64,000 nucleotides of DNA from Flavimaricola sp. Lineage in GTDB: Bacteria > Pseudomonadota > Alphaproteobacteria > Rhodobacterales > Rhodobacteraceae. The stretch spans positions 20,052 to 84,051 of the forward strand of contig JAQWWH010000005.1 of assembly GCA_029255105.1 (NCBI GenBank), read 5' to 3'. The translations under genes and the position numbers were made by a program. This document shows, in pieces, positions 34,877 to 43,465 of this stretch (position 1 is the stretch's first letter; each line of letters begins with the position of its first letter). The notes beneath the pieces are model-generated. The model was not told the origin of the DNA and did no database searches. It was given only the letters and a program-made list of their open reading frames with translations.

Positions 34877-36436
34877 TCAGCCGGCATCCTTGTAGCTGAC
34901 GCCTTTGGTATCGACGCCCGGAGCGGTCTTTCCGCGGCGCACGATCAGCCGGTTGAGGGCATTGACATAGGCCTTTACGCTGGCCACGACCGTATCGGTG
35001 TCGGCGGATTGGCCGGTGGCGATCCGGCCGTCTTCTTCCAGCCGCACGCTGACGGTGGCCTGGGCATCGGTGCCCTCGGTCACTGCGTTCACCTGATAAA
35101 GCTGCAGACGTGCCGAATGGGCAAACAGCTGCTTGACCGCGTTGAAGCTGGCATCGACTGGGCCGTCACCTGTGGCGGTGATCGACTTGTCCTCTCCGTC
35201 AATCTCAAGAACCATCTCGGCGGTCTGGGGGCCATCGGTGCCGCAAACCACGCGCAGATGCTTGAGCTTCAGGCGGTCTTCGGCGGCGTCGTTCTGGCGG
35301 ACCAGCGCAATCAAGTCGTCGTCGTAGACCTCCTTCTTGCGGTCGGCCAGATCCTTGAACCGGACGAAGACATCGTTGAGCTGGTTGTCGGCCAGTTCAA
35401 AGCCCAGCTCCTTGAGCTTGGCGCGCAGGGCCGCCCGGCCCGAATGCTTGCCCAAGGGCAGCGAGGTGCCCGACAAGCCGACATCCTCGGGGCGCATGAT
35501 CTCGAAGGTTTCCGAGTTCTTGAGCATCCCGTCCTGATGGATCCCGCTTTCATGGGCAAAGGCGTTCTTGCCGACGATGGCCTTGTTGAACTGAACCGGA
35601 AAGCCCGAGACTGTGGCCACCCGGCGCGAGATGTTCATGATCTTGGTGGTATCAATCCCGGTCTCATAGGGCATGATGTCGCCACGCACCTTGAGGGCCA
35701 TCACGACCTCTTCTAGGGCGGTATTGCCGGCGCGTTCGCCCAGGCCGTTGATCGTGCATTCTATCTGCCGGGCACCGCCCGCGACGGCAGCCAGACTGTT
35801 TGCCGTCGCCATGCCAAGGTCGTTGTGGCAATGGGTGGCAAAGATCACCTGATCGGCGCCGGGGACCGTTGCGATCAGGCGCCGGATCAGATCCGCGCTT
35901 TCGACCGGCGCGGTATAGCCAACGGTGTCGGGGATGTTGATCGTGCTGGCACCTGCCTTGATCGCAATCTCCACGACCCGGCAGAGATAGTCCCACTCGG
36001 TCCTTGTGGCATCCATCGGCGACCACTGGACGTTGTCGCACAGGTTGCGGGCATGAGTCACGGTGTCGTGGATCCGCTCGGCCATCTGGTCCATATCGAG
36101 GTTGGGAATGGCCCGGTGCAGCGGCGAGGTGCCGATGAAGGTGTGGATGCGCGGCGACTTGGCATGTTTGACCGCGTCCCAGCAGCGGTCAATGTCCTTG
36201 TAGTTGGCGCGCGCCAGACCACAGATCGTCGCCGTCTTGGCCAGACGAGAGATCTCGGACACCGCCCGGAAATCCCCTTCGGAGGCAATGGGAAAGCCCG
36301 CCTCGATGATGTCGACGCCCATGTCGTCCAGCAGTTCGGCGATCTCGAGCTTTTCGTCATGGGTCATGGTGGCGCCGGGCGACTGTTCGCCGTCACGCAG
36401 GGTGGTGTCGAAAATCAACACTTTGTCTTTGGTCAT
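34877..36436 (-). CDS. leuA: 2-isopropylmalate synthase
   Basis: The protein has 519 residues. The DRE-TIM catalytic motif is FDTTLRDGEQSPGATM at the N-terminus, the metal ligands include FATHCHNDLGMATANSLAAV, and GLGERAGNTALEEVVM follows. The C-terminal LeuA allosteric domain (about 390-510) is the leucine-feedback site. The enzyme condenses acetyl-CoA with 2-oxoisovalerate, the first committed step of leucine synthesis. It stands alone with its own terminator. A leucine-rich leader peptide and a strong hairpin upstream indicate regulation by attenuation. Confidence 0.96.
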   Translation of the reverse strand: MTKDKVLIFDTTLRDGEQSPGATMTHDEKLEIAELLDDMGVDIIEAGFPIASEGDFRAVSEISRLAKTATICGLARANYKDIDRCWDAVKHAKSPRIHTFIGTSPLHRAIPNLDMDQMAERIHDTVTHARNLCDNVQWSPMDATRTEWDYLCRVVEIAIKAGASTINIPDTVGYTAPVESADLIRRLIATVPGADQVIFATHCHNDLGMATANSLAAVAGGARQIECTINGLGERAGNTALEEVVMALKVRGDIMPYETGIDTTKIMNISRRVATVSGFPVQFNKAIVGKNAFAHESGIHQDGMLKNSETFEIMRPEDVGLSGTSLPLGKHSGRAALRAKLKELGFELADNQLNDVFVRFKDLADRKKEVYDDDLIALVRQNDAAEDRLKLKHLRVVCGTDGPQTAEMVLEIDGEDKSITATGDGPVDASFNAVKQLFAHSARLQLYQVNAVTEGTDAQATVSVRLEEDGRIATGQSADTDTVVASVKAYVNALNRLIVRRGKTAPGVDTKGVSYKDAG

Positions 36437-36479
36437 TTTGAAAGTCCTTTGGTTCCTTAGCTGATCCGGCGCTGATCCT

Positions 36480-36516
36480 CCTCTGAGCGGTCGCGCCGAC
36501 AGGGCACGCTCAGAGG
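36480..36516 (-). promoter_or_regulatory. Attenuator-like hairpin upstream of leuA
   Basis: A perfect 10-base stem (CCTCTGAGCG 36480-36489 with CGCTCAGAGG 36507-36516) encloses a loop with its own GTCG-cgc-CGAC mini-stem. The leader peptide's TGA stop lies in the upstream arm on the transcribed strand, so ribosome position could open or close the stem. No U tract follows at once; a direct repeat GCTGATCC-ggc-GCTGATCC (36460-36478) may offer alternative pairing. Confidence 0.6.
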
Positions 36517-36590
36517 CGGCTAAGGAGAAGGAGGGCGCCAGAACGCATATCCCCGAAGGGCAAGGCAGTCATATGGGCGCGAGTGTTCAT
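36510..36590 (-). CDS. leuL: Leucine-rich leader peptide of leuA
   Basis: The gene encodes 26 residues ending SGALLLLSRL, with four consecutive leucine codons (CTC CTT CTC CTT) and a further one just before the stop. The stop lies in the attenuator-like hairpin. Stalling at these codons when charged tRNA-Leu is scarce would change folding of the RNA before leuA. A TATAAG hexamer seven bases upstream of the ATG could place the transcription start at or next to the A of ATG, giving a leaderless message as known for trpL of Sinorhizobium. The peptide sequence and position are visible; the mechanism is inferred. Confidence 0.65.
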   Translation of the reverse strand: MNTRAHMTALPFGDMRSGALLLLSRL

Positions 36591-36630
36591 GGCGCCACTT
36601 ATACAAAGGTTTTTGCCCTTGGGAAGTGTG

Positions 36631-36672
36631 GAAGCCTCCGGCGGGGATATTTTTGGCGAGGTGAGGGGGTGG
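36631..36672 (+). repeat. Intergenic 'cctccggc' element, copy 2
   Basis: aagcctccggcggggatatttttggcgaggtgaggg read in short pieces: cctccggcgggg, then atatttttggc, then gaggtgaggg. It resembles the copies at 27851 and 48936. It lies between the divergent leuA leader and SDR genes. Confidence 0.55.
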
Positions 36673-36703
36673 TTTGTCGTTTCGCCCGGCCTAGGTGAGG
36701 GCG

Positions 36704-37366
36704 ATGGAACGCGCATTGATCATCGGGGCCTCGGGCGGCATTGGCCGGGCTGTGGCGGACGCTCTTGAGGCGCGCGGGGTGGCTGTTACGCGCTTGTCCC
36801 GCGCGGTGGACGGGTTGGACGTGACCGATGAGGCCTCGGTTGCCCGGCTGATGGCGCCGCTCGAGGGGCCGTTTGAACTGGTCTTTGTGGCGGTCGGCGT
36901 GCTGGCCCTGCCCGGGCAGGCGCCTGAAAAGGCAGTTGCTGCCCTGACAGCCGAGGCCCTGGCCGGGGTCTTTGCCGTCAATGCCATTGGTCCGGCCCTG
37001 GTCTTGAAGCATGTCTTGCGCCTGGTGCCCAAGGACCGCCGCGCTGTCGTCGCGGTTCTGTCGGCCCGCGTTGGGTCCATCGGTGACAACCGGATCGGTG
37101 GTTGGCACGCCTATCGCGCGTCCAAGGCCGCTCTGAACCAGATCGTCCATGGCACGGCCATTGAGATGAAGCGCACCCACCGTCAGGCGATCTGTGTCGC
37201 CTTGCATCCCGGGACGGTCCAGACCCCCTTCACCGCCAATTATTCCGGCCACAGCATGGTGACGCCCGAGTCGGCGGCGGCCAATCTGCTGGCCGTGATC
37301 GAGGGGCTGGAGCGCGATCAGTCGGGCGGGTTCTATGACTGGGCCGGTGAGGACGTACCTTGGTGA
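36704..37366 (+). CDS. Short-chain dehydrogenase/reductase (CsgA-like)
   Basis: The protein has 220 residues. The cofactor motif GASGGIGRAVADALEARG is near the start and the catalytic YRASK follows, with a serine in VLSARVGS. The closest type is the C-factor/CsgA group of SDRs, whose substrate is unknown. The ATG at 36704 follows AGGTGAGGG; a GTG at 36695 is possible. Its stop overlaps the photolyase GTG start by four bases, so the two are co-translated. The pairing suggests the SDR could serve the photolyase or its cofactor, but nothing in the sequence proves it. Confidence 0.85.
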   Translation: MERALIIGASGGIGRAVADALEARGVAVTRLSRAVDGLDVTDEASVARLMAPLEGPFELVFVAVGVLALPGQAPEKAVAALTAEALAGVFAVNAIGPALVLKHVLRLVPKDRRAVVAVLSARVGSIGDNRIGGWHAYRASKAALNQIVHGTAIEMKRTHRQAICVALHPGTVQTPFTANYSGHSMVTPESAAANLLAVIEGLERDQSGGFYDWAGEDVPW

Positions 37367-38886
37367 GGCTGATCCTGGTTCTGGGAGACCAGCTGTCCGA
37401 TGGCCTGTCCGCGTTGCGCGAAGGCGACAGGGCCCGCGATGTCGTCGTGATGGCCGAGGTTCAGGCGGAGGCCTCTTATGTCCCGCATCACCCCAAGAAG
37501 ATCGCCTTTGTCCTGGCCGCGATGCGCAAGTTTGCCCACCATCTGGAAGAGCAGGGCTGGCGCGTGGCCTTTACCCGTCTGGATGATCCTGAAAATGCCG
37601 GCTCCATCCCGGCCGAGCTGTTGCGCCGGGCGGCTGAATTTGGTGCGCAAGAGGTGATAGCGACCCAACCGGGCGAGTGGCGCCTGATTGCCGCGCTTGA
37701 GGACCTGCCGCTGCCGGTGCACCAGTTTGCCGACGACCGCTTTCTGGCCAGTCAGGCAGAGTTCGCGACCTGGGCCGAGGGCCGCAAACAATTGCGGATG
37801 GAGTATTTCTACCGCGATATGCGCCGCAAGACCGGCCTCCTGATGGAGGGGGATGACCCGGCGGGTGGCCGGTGGAACTTTGACGCTGAAAACCGCAAGC
37901 CTGCGCCGGGGCAGATTGCCTACGCTGGCCCTCTGAAATTTGCGCCTGATCTGGTTGTGGAAGAGGTGCTGACCCTCGTGGCCGACCGCTTTGTCGGCCA
38001 TTTTGGCGATTTGCACCCGTTCTGGTTTGCCACCGACAGAGAGCAGGCCCTGGCCCATCTGGAGCATTGGATTGCCTGGGGCTTGCCCCTATTTGGCGAT
38101 TTTCAGGACGCGATGCTGCACGATGAGCAGTTCCTGTACCACGCGGTTATCGGTCTATACCTCAATGCCGGGTTGCTGGAGCCGCTGGAGGTGTGCCGGG
38201 CCGCTGAAGCCGCGTGGCGGGCGGGCGACGCCCCCCTGAACGCGGTGGAGGGGTTTATCCGTCAGATCATCGGCTGGCGGGAATATGTGCGCGGCATCTA
38301 TTTCCACGAAGGCCCCGACTATGTGACCCGCAATGCCCTTGGCCATACCCGGGATTTGCCGCCCGCCTTCTGGGGCGCGCCCACCCGCATGGCCTGTATC
38401 AAAGCCGTCGTCGATCAGACCCGGACCGAGGCCTATGCCCATCATATCCAGCGCCTGATGGTGACGGGCAATTTTGCCCTGCTGGCGGGTATTGATCCGG
38501 GGCAGGTCCATGAATGGTATCTGGCGGTCTATGCCGATGCCTACGAATGGGTCGAGGCCCCGAATGTCATCGGGATGAGCCAGTTTGCCGATGGCGGCAT
38601 CGTGGCGTCAAAGCCCTATGTCTCGAGCGGAAACTACATCGCCCGGATGTCAGATCACTGCGGGTCCTGCCACTACAAGGTCAAGGACAAGACAGGTCCG
38701 GGGGCCTGTCCATTCAACCTGCTGTACTGGCACTTTCTGGACCGTCATCGCAACCGGTTCCGGGCCAATCCCCGCATGGGCCAGATCTATGCCAATTGGG
38801 ACCGGATGGACCGCGACAAAAAGGTCCTGATCCTGGCAGAGGCGTCGGACTGGCTCGCACGGATGGAGGCGGGCGAGGCGGTTTGA
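37363..38886 (+). CDS. phrB: Bacterial (6-4) photolyase, FeS-BCP (PhrB/CryB) family
   Basis: The protein has 507 residues. The N-terminal alpha-beta domain begins LILVLGDQLS; the helical FAD domain covers about 200-480 with GFIRQIIGWREYVRG and the DAYEWVEAPNVIGMSQFADGG stretch. Four cysteines (Cys345, Cys433, Cys436, Cys449; MACIKA, CGSC, GACPFN) have exactly the spacing of the [4Fe-4S] ligands in Agrobacterium PhrB (350, 438, 441, 454). The family repairs ultraviolet (6-4) photoproducts using blue light, with FAD and a lumazine antenna; Rhodobacter CryB belongs here and also affects photosynthesis gene expression. The GTG at 37363 overlaps the SDR stop; a TTG at 37360 is an alternative. Confidence 0.93.
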   Translation: MRLILVLGDQLSDGLSALREGDRARDVVVMAEVQAEASYVPHHPKKIAFVLAAMRKFAHHLEEQGWRVAFTRLDDPENAGSIPAELLRRAAEFGAQEVIATQPGEWRLIAALEDLPLPVHQFADDRFLASQAEFATWAEGRKQLRMEYFYRDMRRKTGLLMEGDDPAGGRWNFDAENRKPAPGQIAYAGPLKFAPDLVVEEVLTLVADRFVGHFGDLHPFWFATDREQALAHLEHWIAWGLPLFGDFQDAMLHDEQFLYHAVIGLYLNAGLLEPLEVCRAAEAAWRAGDAPLNAVEGFIRQIIGWREYVRGIYFHEGPDYVTRNALGHTRDLPPAFWGAPTRMACIKAVVDQTRTEAYAHHIQRLMVTGNFALLAGIDPGQVHEWYLAVYADAYEWVEAPNVIGMSQFADGGIVASKPYVSSGNYIARMSDHCGSCHYKVKDKTGPGACPFNLLYWHFLDRHRNRFRANPRMGQIYANWDRMDRDKKVLILAEASDWLARMEAGEAV

Positions 38887-38905
38887 TCCGTCCTCGCGGT
38901 TGCCG

Positions 38906-40396
38906 TCAGTTGGCTTCTGGCACTTCGGGTGCTGGGTCGGGGGCAGGGGCCTCTGGTCCGGTCGCCGGGGCTGCGGCGCTGTCCGCCGCTTCTGTCAGGG
39001 CGCCATCCTGCCATTCGCCGGTGGCGGTGGTCCCGGTGGCATAACGCATGGTCCCGTCGCCCTGGCGCCGCCCGTCACGAAACTCGCCTTCGTAGACATC
39101 GCCATTGGCATAGGTGGCCACGCCCCGCCCGTTGATCTTGCCGTCTTCCCATTCGCCGACATAGCTGAAGCCATCAGGCATGGTGATCTTTCCCTGACCG
39201 TGCCGCTGGCCATCGAGGAAGAGACCTTCGTAGACGGTGCCATCGGCATAGGTCGCCACGCCCGCTCCGTTGCGCTGGCCGTCGGCCCATTGCCCTTCGT
39301 ACACATAGCCGTCGCCATAGGTCATCCGGCCCTGGCCGTGGTTCTTGGCATTCAGGAATTCGCCCTCGTAGACCAATCCGTTGGCATAGGTGGCCACGCC
39401 GCGTCCTTCGATGACACCGGCGCGCCATTCCCCTTCGTAGGTTGATCCGTCAGGATAAGTGATCTTGCCCTGCCCATCGGCAAGGTCGCCGCGGAAGGTG
39501 CCGACATAGACCGACCCGTCCGGATAGGTGACCTCACCCTGGCCTTCGATCTGCCCGGCAATCCAGGAGCCGACGTAGCGATAGCCATCGGCCCCGACAA
39601 AGGTGCCCTGACCATGCCGCCGGTCGTCCTGGAACCCGCCCTGGTAGGTGTCGCCATTGGCATAGGTGACAGAGCCGATTCCCTGCCGCCGTCCCTGGAC
39701 CAGATCGCCTTCGTAAATGTCGCCGTTGGGTTGAACCAACCGCCCTTGGCCTTCGATCTGGTCGGCTTCCCATGACCCGGTATAGGTCAGGCCGTCCGAC
39801 ATGATCAGGGTGCCTTGTCCCTGACGCTGGCCGCTGACAAGCGTGCCTTCAAAGACTGATCCGTCGGCAAATGTGATCCGGCCTTCGCCTTCTTTGACCC
39901 CGTTGACCCAGGGGCCAGAGTATTCGTAGCCATCGGGCGAGGTCATGGTGCCGGTGCCATGGTGCATGGCATTTCGGAATTCGCCTTCGTAGCGCACCCC
40001 GTTGGCATAGACGGCGACACCCCGGCCGGTGATCTTGCCATCGGTCCAGTCGCCTTCATAGGTGCCGCCATCGGCAAAGGTGATGCGGCCAAATCCTTCG
40101 GGCTTGCCAAGGGCAAAGGTCCCTTCATAGACCGACCCGTCGGGGTAGCGGGCCACGCCCTGACCGCGGATTTCGCCCTCGAACCATTCGCCGCTGTATT
40201 CATAGCCATTGGGCAGACGGTAGGTTCCCTGCCCATGCTGGCGTCCGTTCAGAAAGCTGCCCTCGTAAACGCCGCCGTCTTCGTACTGCTTGGTCGAGAC
40301 GGTCTGTGCCCAGCCCGCCTGAGGCGCTGCGACAGCGGCGAATGCCAGGCTGGTCGCCAAGACCTGAAGGCCGAAAGTGATGTGCCGTGCGGACAT
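38906..40396 (-). CDS. Exported MORN-repeat protein (18-19 repeats)
   Basis: The protein has 496 residues. A signal peptide (MSARHITFGLQVLATSLAFAAVAAPQAGWAQ) is followed by 18 full 23-residue MORN units (pattern YEGxxxxGxxxGxGxxxYxxG), a partial unit and an acidic, proline-rich tail. Repeats 1-9 and 10-18 align with each other unit for unit, so the array arose by duplicating a nine-repeat block. MORN repeats form beta-hairpin ladders that often bind lipids or proteins; here they would be in the periplasm or at the cell surface. The start at 40396 has AGGAG ten bases upstream. It is convergent with the photolyase gene and divergent from nadE. Confidence 0.88.
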   Translation of the reverse strand: MSARHITFGLQVLATSLAFAAVAAPQAGWAQTVSTKQYEDGGVYEGSFLNGRQHGQGTYRLPNGYEYSGEWFEGEIRGQGVARYPDGSVYEGTFALGKPEGFGRITFADGGTYEGDWTDGKITGRGVAVYANGVRYEGEFRNAMHHGTGTMTSPDGYEYSGPWVNGVKEGEGRITFADGSVFEGTLVSGQRQGQGTLIMSDGLTYTGSWEADQIEGQGRLVQPNGDIYEGDLVQGRRQGIGSVTYANGDTYQGGFQDDRRHGQGTFVGADGYRYVGSWIAGQIEGQGEVTYPDGSVYVGTFRGDLADGQGKITYPDGSTYEGEWRAGVIEGRGVATYANGLVYEGEFLNAKNHGQGRMTYGDGYVYEGQWADGQRNGAGVATYADGTVYEGLFLDGQRHGQGKITMPDGFSYVGEWEDGKINGRGVATYANGDVYEGEFRDGRRQGDGTMRYATGTTATGEWQDGALTEAADSAAAPATGPEAPAPDPAPEVPEAN

Positions 40397-40583
40397 GGGC
40401 GGGCTGCTCCTGTTGACATATGCGTCGTGTCGATGCCGGGTAAACCTATCCAAGCGATGCGGGCCTGACAACTGCGATGGGCCGTCATTGATGATGACAA
40501 AGTCGCAATCGGCTTCCCCTTGCGGTCTCATCTGCTACATCACTGGTCGACTGGCGTTTTACCGCCTCAAGAAGGGCCTTGTC

Positions 40584-42242
40584 ATGACCGACCATTTTCG
40601 CCTGACCCTGGCGCAGCTGGACCCAACGATGGGCGACCTGGCGGGCAATGCCGCCAAGGCCCAAAGCGCGTGGGAGGCCGCCAAGGCCGCCGGGGCCGAC
40701 ATGCTCGCGCTGCCCGAAATGTTCATAACCGGCTACCAGACGCAGGACCTGATCCTGAAACCCGCCTTTCAACAGGCCGCCATCGCTGCGATCGAGGCAC
40801 TGGCCCACGACTGTGCCGATGGCCCTGCCATGGGGATCGGTGGCCCCTGGGTCGAGCATGGGTTGCTGTATAACGCCTGGCACATTTGCGAGGGTGGGCG
40901 TGTCACGGCCCGCGTCCTCAAACATCACCGTCCCAACTACGGCGTGTTTGACGAGGTCCGGATCTATGCCTCTGGCCCTGTGACCGGCCCCGTCCGTATT
41001 GGCCCGCTGCGCCTTGGTGTACCGATCTGCGAGGATGCCTGGTACCCGGATGTGGCCGAAACGCTGGCCGAAACTGGGGCAGAGATCCTGATGATCCCCA
41101 ACGGATCCCCCTATCGGCGGGCCAAGTTCGCCACCCGGATGAACCTGATGGTGGCGCGGGTGGTCGAGAATGACCTGCCGCTCGTCTACCTTAATATGGT
41201 TGGGGGGCAGGACGATCAGGCCTTTGACGGGGGCAGCTTTGTCCTAAATCGCGGCGGGGCGCTGGCGGTGCAGATGCCCCTGTTCGAAGAGACGATCACC
41301 CATGTCGATTTCGTCAGGGGCGAGGGCGGATGGGCCGCGAAGCCGGGTGAAAAAGCCCATTTCGGCAGCGAGATCGAACTGGACTACCATGCCATGGTCC
41401 TGAGCCTGCGAGACTACATGCGTAAGACGGGCTTCAAGAAGGTTCTGTTGGGCCTGTCGGGCGGCATCGACAGTGCCATCGTGGCCGTCATCGCGGCGGA
41501 CGCGCTGGGTCCTGAAAACGTGCGCTGCGTTATGCTGCCGTCCGAGTACACCTCGCAAAGCTCGCTTGATGATGCCGCAGGCGTGGCAAAAGCCCTTGGC
41601 TGCCGCCTTGATACCGTCAGCATCGCAGGCCCTCGCGCCGCCGTGACCGAGGCGCTGGCCCCGCTGTTTGAAGGGCTGGAGCCGGGACTGACCGAGGAAA
41701 ACATCCAAAGCCGGCTGCGTGGCCTGCTGCTTATGGCGCAGTCCAACAAGTTTGGCGAAATGCTGCTGACCACCGGGAACAAATCCGAGGTCGCGGTAGG
41801 CTATGCCACCATCTACGGCGACATGGCGGGGGGCTATAACCCGATCAAGGACCTCTACAAGATGCGGGTCTTTGCGACCTGCCGCTGGCGGAACGAAACG
41901 CACCGGGCCTGGATGAAGGGCCCCGCGGGCGAGGTCATCCCGACCTCGATCATCGAGAAACCGCCAAGTGCAGAGTTGCGGCCCGACCAGAAGGACGAAG
42001 ATTCGCTGCCGCCCTACGAGATCCTCGACGGTATCCTCGAAATGCTGGTCGATCATGATGCCAGCGTCGCGGATTGCGTGGCCGCAGGCTATGATCGGGA
42101 TACCGTCAAACGGGTCGAGCATCTGGTTTATATCAGCGAATACAAGCGGTTCCAGTCTGCACCCGGCACCCGCCTGTCGCAAAAGGCCTTTTGGCTGGAC
42201 CGCCGTTACCCGATTGCAAACCGCTACCGCGACGACGCCTGA
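40584..42242 (+). CDS. nadE: Glutamine-dependent NAD+ synthetase
   Basis: The protein has 552 residues in two domains. The N-terminal nitrilase-type glutaminase has the catalytic triad Glu45 (LALPEMFI), Lys113 (LKHHRPNYG) and Cys149 (VPICEDAW). The C-terminal synthetase has the PP-loop LSGGIDSAIV (292-297) and TTGNKSEVAVGYAT. It amidates deamido-NAD with ammonia carried from glutamine, the last step of NAD synthesis. The ATG at 40584 gives the normal family length. NAD kinase lies 16 kb away. Confidence 0.95.
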   Translation: MTDHFRLTLAQLDPTMGDLAGNAAKAQSAWEAAKAAGADMLALPEMFITGYQTQDLILKPAFQQAAIAAIEALAHDCADGPAMGIGGPWVEHGLLYNAWHICEGGRVTARVLKHHRPNYGVFDEVRIYASGPVTGPVRIGPLRLGVPICEDAWYPDVAETLAETGAEILMIPNGSPYRRAKFATRMNLMVARVVENDLPLVYLNMVGGQDDQAFDGGSFVLNRGGALAVQMPLFEETITHVDFVRGEGGWAAKPGEKAHFGSEIELDYHAMVLSLRDYMRKTGFKKVLLGLSGGIDSAIVAVIAADALGPENVRCVMLPSEYTSQSSLDDAAGVAKALGCRLDTVSIAGPRAAVTEALAPLFEGLEPGLTEENIQSRLRGLLLMAQSNKFGEMLLTTGNKSEVAVGYATIYGDMAGGYNPIKDLYKMRVFATCRWRNETHRAWMKGPAGEVIPTSIIEKPPSAELRPDQKDEDSLPPYEILDGILEMLVDHDASVADCVAAGYDRDTVKRVEHLVYISEYKRFQSAPGTRLSQKAFWLDRRYPIANRYRDDA

Positions 42243-42347
42243 CCGGGCTTGCAATGTCGCTTGCAGGCTGACCTGTCGTTTTAAAGCGGGCAGGGCCGGT
42301 CGGAACAGTCTAGCGGGGAGGCCTACGGTTCAGGACCTTCCCCCAAA

Positions 42348-42899
42348 ATGCCAACGCATTACGCGACGCCCGACGGTTTTTCTCCAGCCGAATGTGACCG
42401 GATCATCGACGTGGCCCGCCTTGCCCCCCGGCAGGATGCCCGGCTTGTGGGCGCCAACCGGGATCACAACCTGCGGCGGGCCGATCTTGTCTGGCTTGAC
42501 GGTCTGGCCGGGGCCGAGTGGGTGATGGACCGCCTGATCGACATCGTGCGCCGGGCCAATCGCGACTGCTTTGGTTTTGACCTGACCGAGTTTGCCGAAA
42601 GCCCCCAGATTGCCCGCTATGGCGCGGACCGTGAGGGGCATTTTGACTGGCACAGCGACATCGGTGAGGGGCCGCAGGCTGCCCGGCGAAAGTTGACAAT
42701 GGTCGCCCAACTTTCGGATGTGGGCGACTATACGGGCGGCGCTCTGGAACTCCGCCCCTCGGCCCATGTCCATAAGGCCGACCGGGGGCGGGGCCATGTC
42801 TCGGTCTTTCCGAGCTATGTGCTGCACCGGGTGACCCCGGTCACGCAGGGCGAGCGGTTGTCCCTGACGGTCTGGGCACACGGTCCGGCATTTCGCTAA
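42348..42899 (+). CDS. PKHD-type 2OG-Fe(II) hydroxylase
   Basis: The protein has 183 residues. The metal ligands are His102 and Asp104 (HFDWHSD) and His160 (YVLHRVTPV), with Arg170 (GERLSLTVW) for 2-oxoglutarate. This is the YbiX/PKHD and prolyl 4-hydroxylase alpha-like fold without extra domains. Substrates of the bacterial proteins are mostly unknown; some hydroxylate proteins. It is a stand-alone gene after nadE. Confidence 0.85.
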   Translation: MPTHYATPDGFSPAECDRIIDVARLAPRQDARLVGANRDHNLRRADLVWLDGLAGAEWVMDRLIDIVRRANRDCFGFDLTEFAESPQIARYGADREGHFDWHSDIGEGPQAARRKLTMVAQLSDVGDYTGGALELRPSAHVHKADRGRGHVSVFPSYVLHRVTPVTQGERLSLTVWAHGPAFR

Positions 42900-42948
42900 A
42901 AGAGCGGGATATGTTACCCTCTGATCCGACGGATCGGAGGTGGCGCCT

Positions 42949-43377
42949 ATGCCCGAGAACAAGACCAAGCTGACCGAACAAAGCGTTGACGATCACATCG
43001 CGGCCATTGCGCAGGACCAGAAGCGGGCGGATGCCGTCACGCTGGATGCGCTGTTTCGTGAGGTATCAGGGTACCAACCCCGGATGTTCGGCGGGTCGAT
43101 CATCGGCTATGGGAGCTATTCCTATACCTATGACAGCGGCCATTCGGGCGTGAGCATCGCGACGGGTTTTGCCCCGCGGAAATCCAATATCGTCCTGTAC
43201 ATCATGCCGGGCTATGCCGACTTTGGCGCGATCCTCGCGCGGCTGGGCAAGCACAAGATCGGGAAATCCTGTCTTTACATCAACAAGCTGGCGGATGTTG
43301 ACACAGAGGTTTTGAAGGAACTGATCCGGGCAGGTCTGGACGATCTCGCCACCCGGTGGCCAATTTCCCCGACGTAG
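42949..43377 (+). CDS. DUF1801 domain protein
   Basis: The protein has 142 residues with the DUF1801/YdhG-like pattern: FREVSGYQPRMFGGSIIGYGSYSYTYDSG, then SNIVLYIMPGYADFGAILARLGKHKIGKSCLYINKLADVD. The family has no settled biochemical function. The start at 42949 follows GGAGGTG by six bases. Confidence 0.82.
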   Translation: MPENKTKLTEQSVDDHIAAIAQDQKRADAVTLDALFREVSGYQPRMFGGSIIGYGSYSYTYDSGHSGVSIATGFAPRKSNIVLYIMPGYADFGAILARLGKHKIGKSCLYINKLADVDTEVLKELIRAGLDDLATRWPISPT

Positions 43378-43465
43378 TCTCTTAATCGGGCGTGACGGCC
43401 CGGAAATCCCTGCTAGATAGACCGCAAGCGGGCGCAGCCATTCTAGCAGCCCAAAAGGATCTGCA

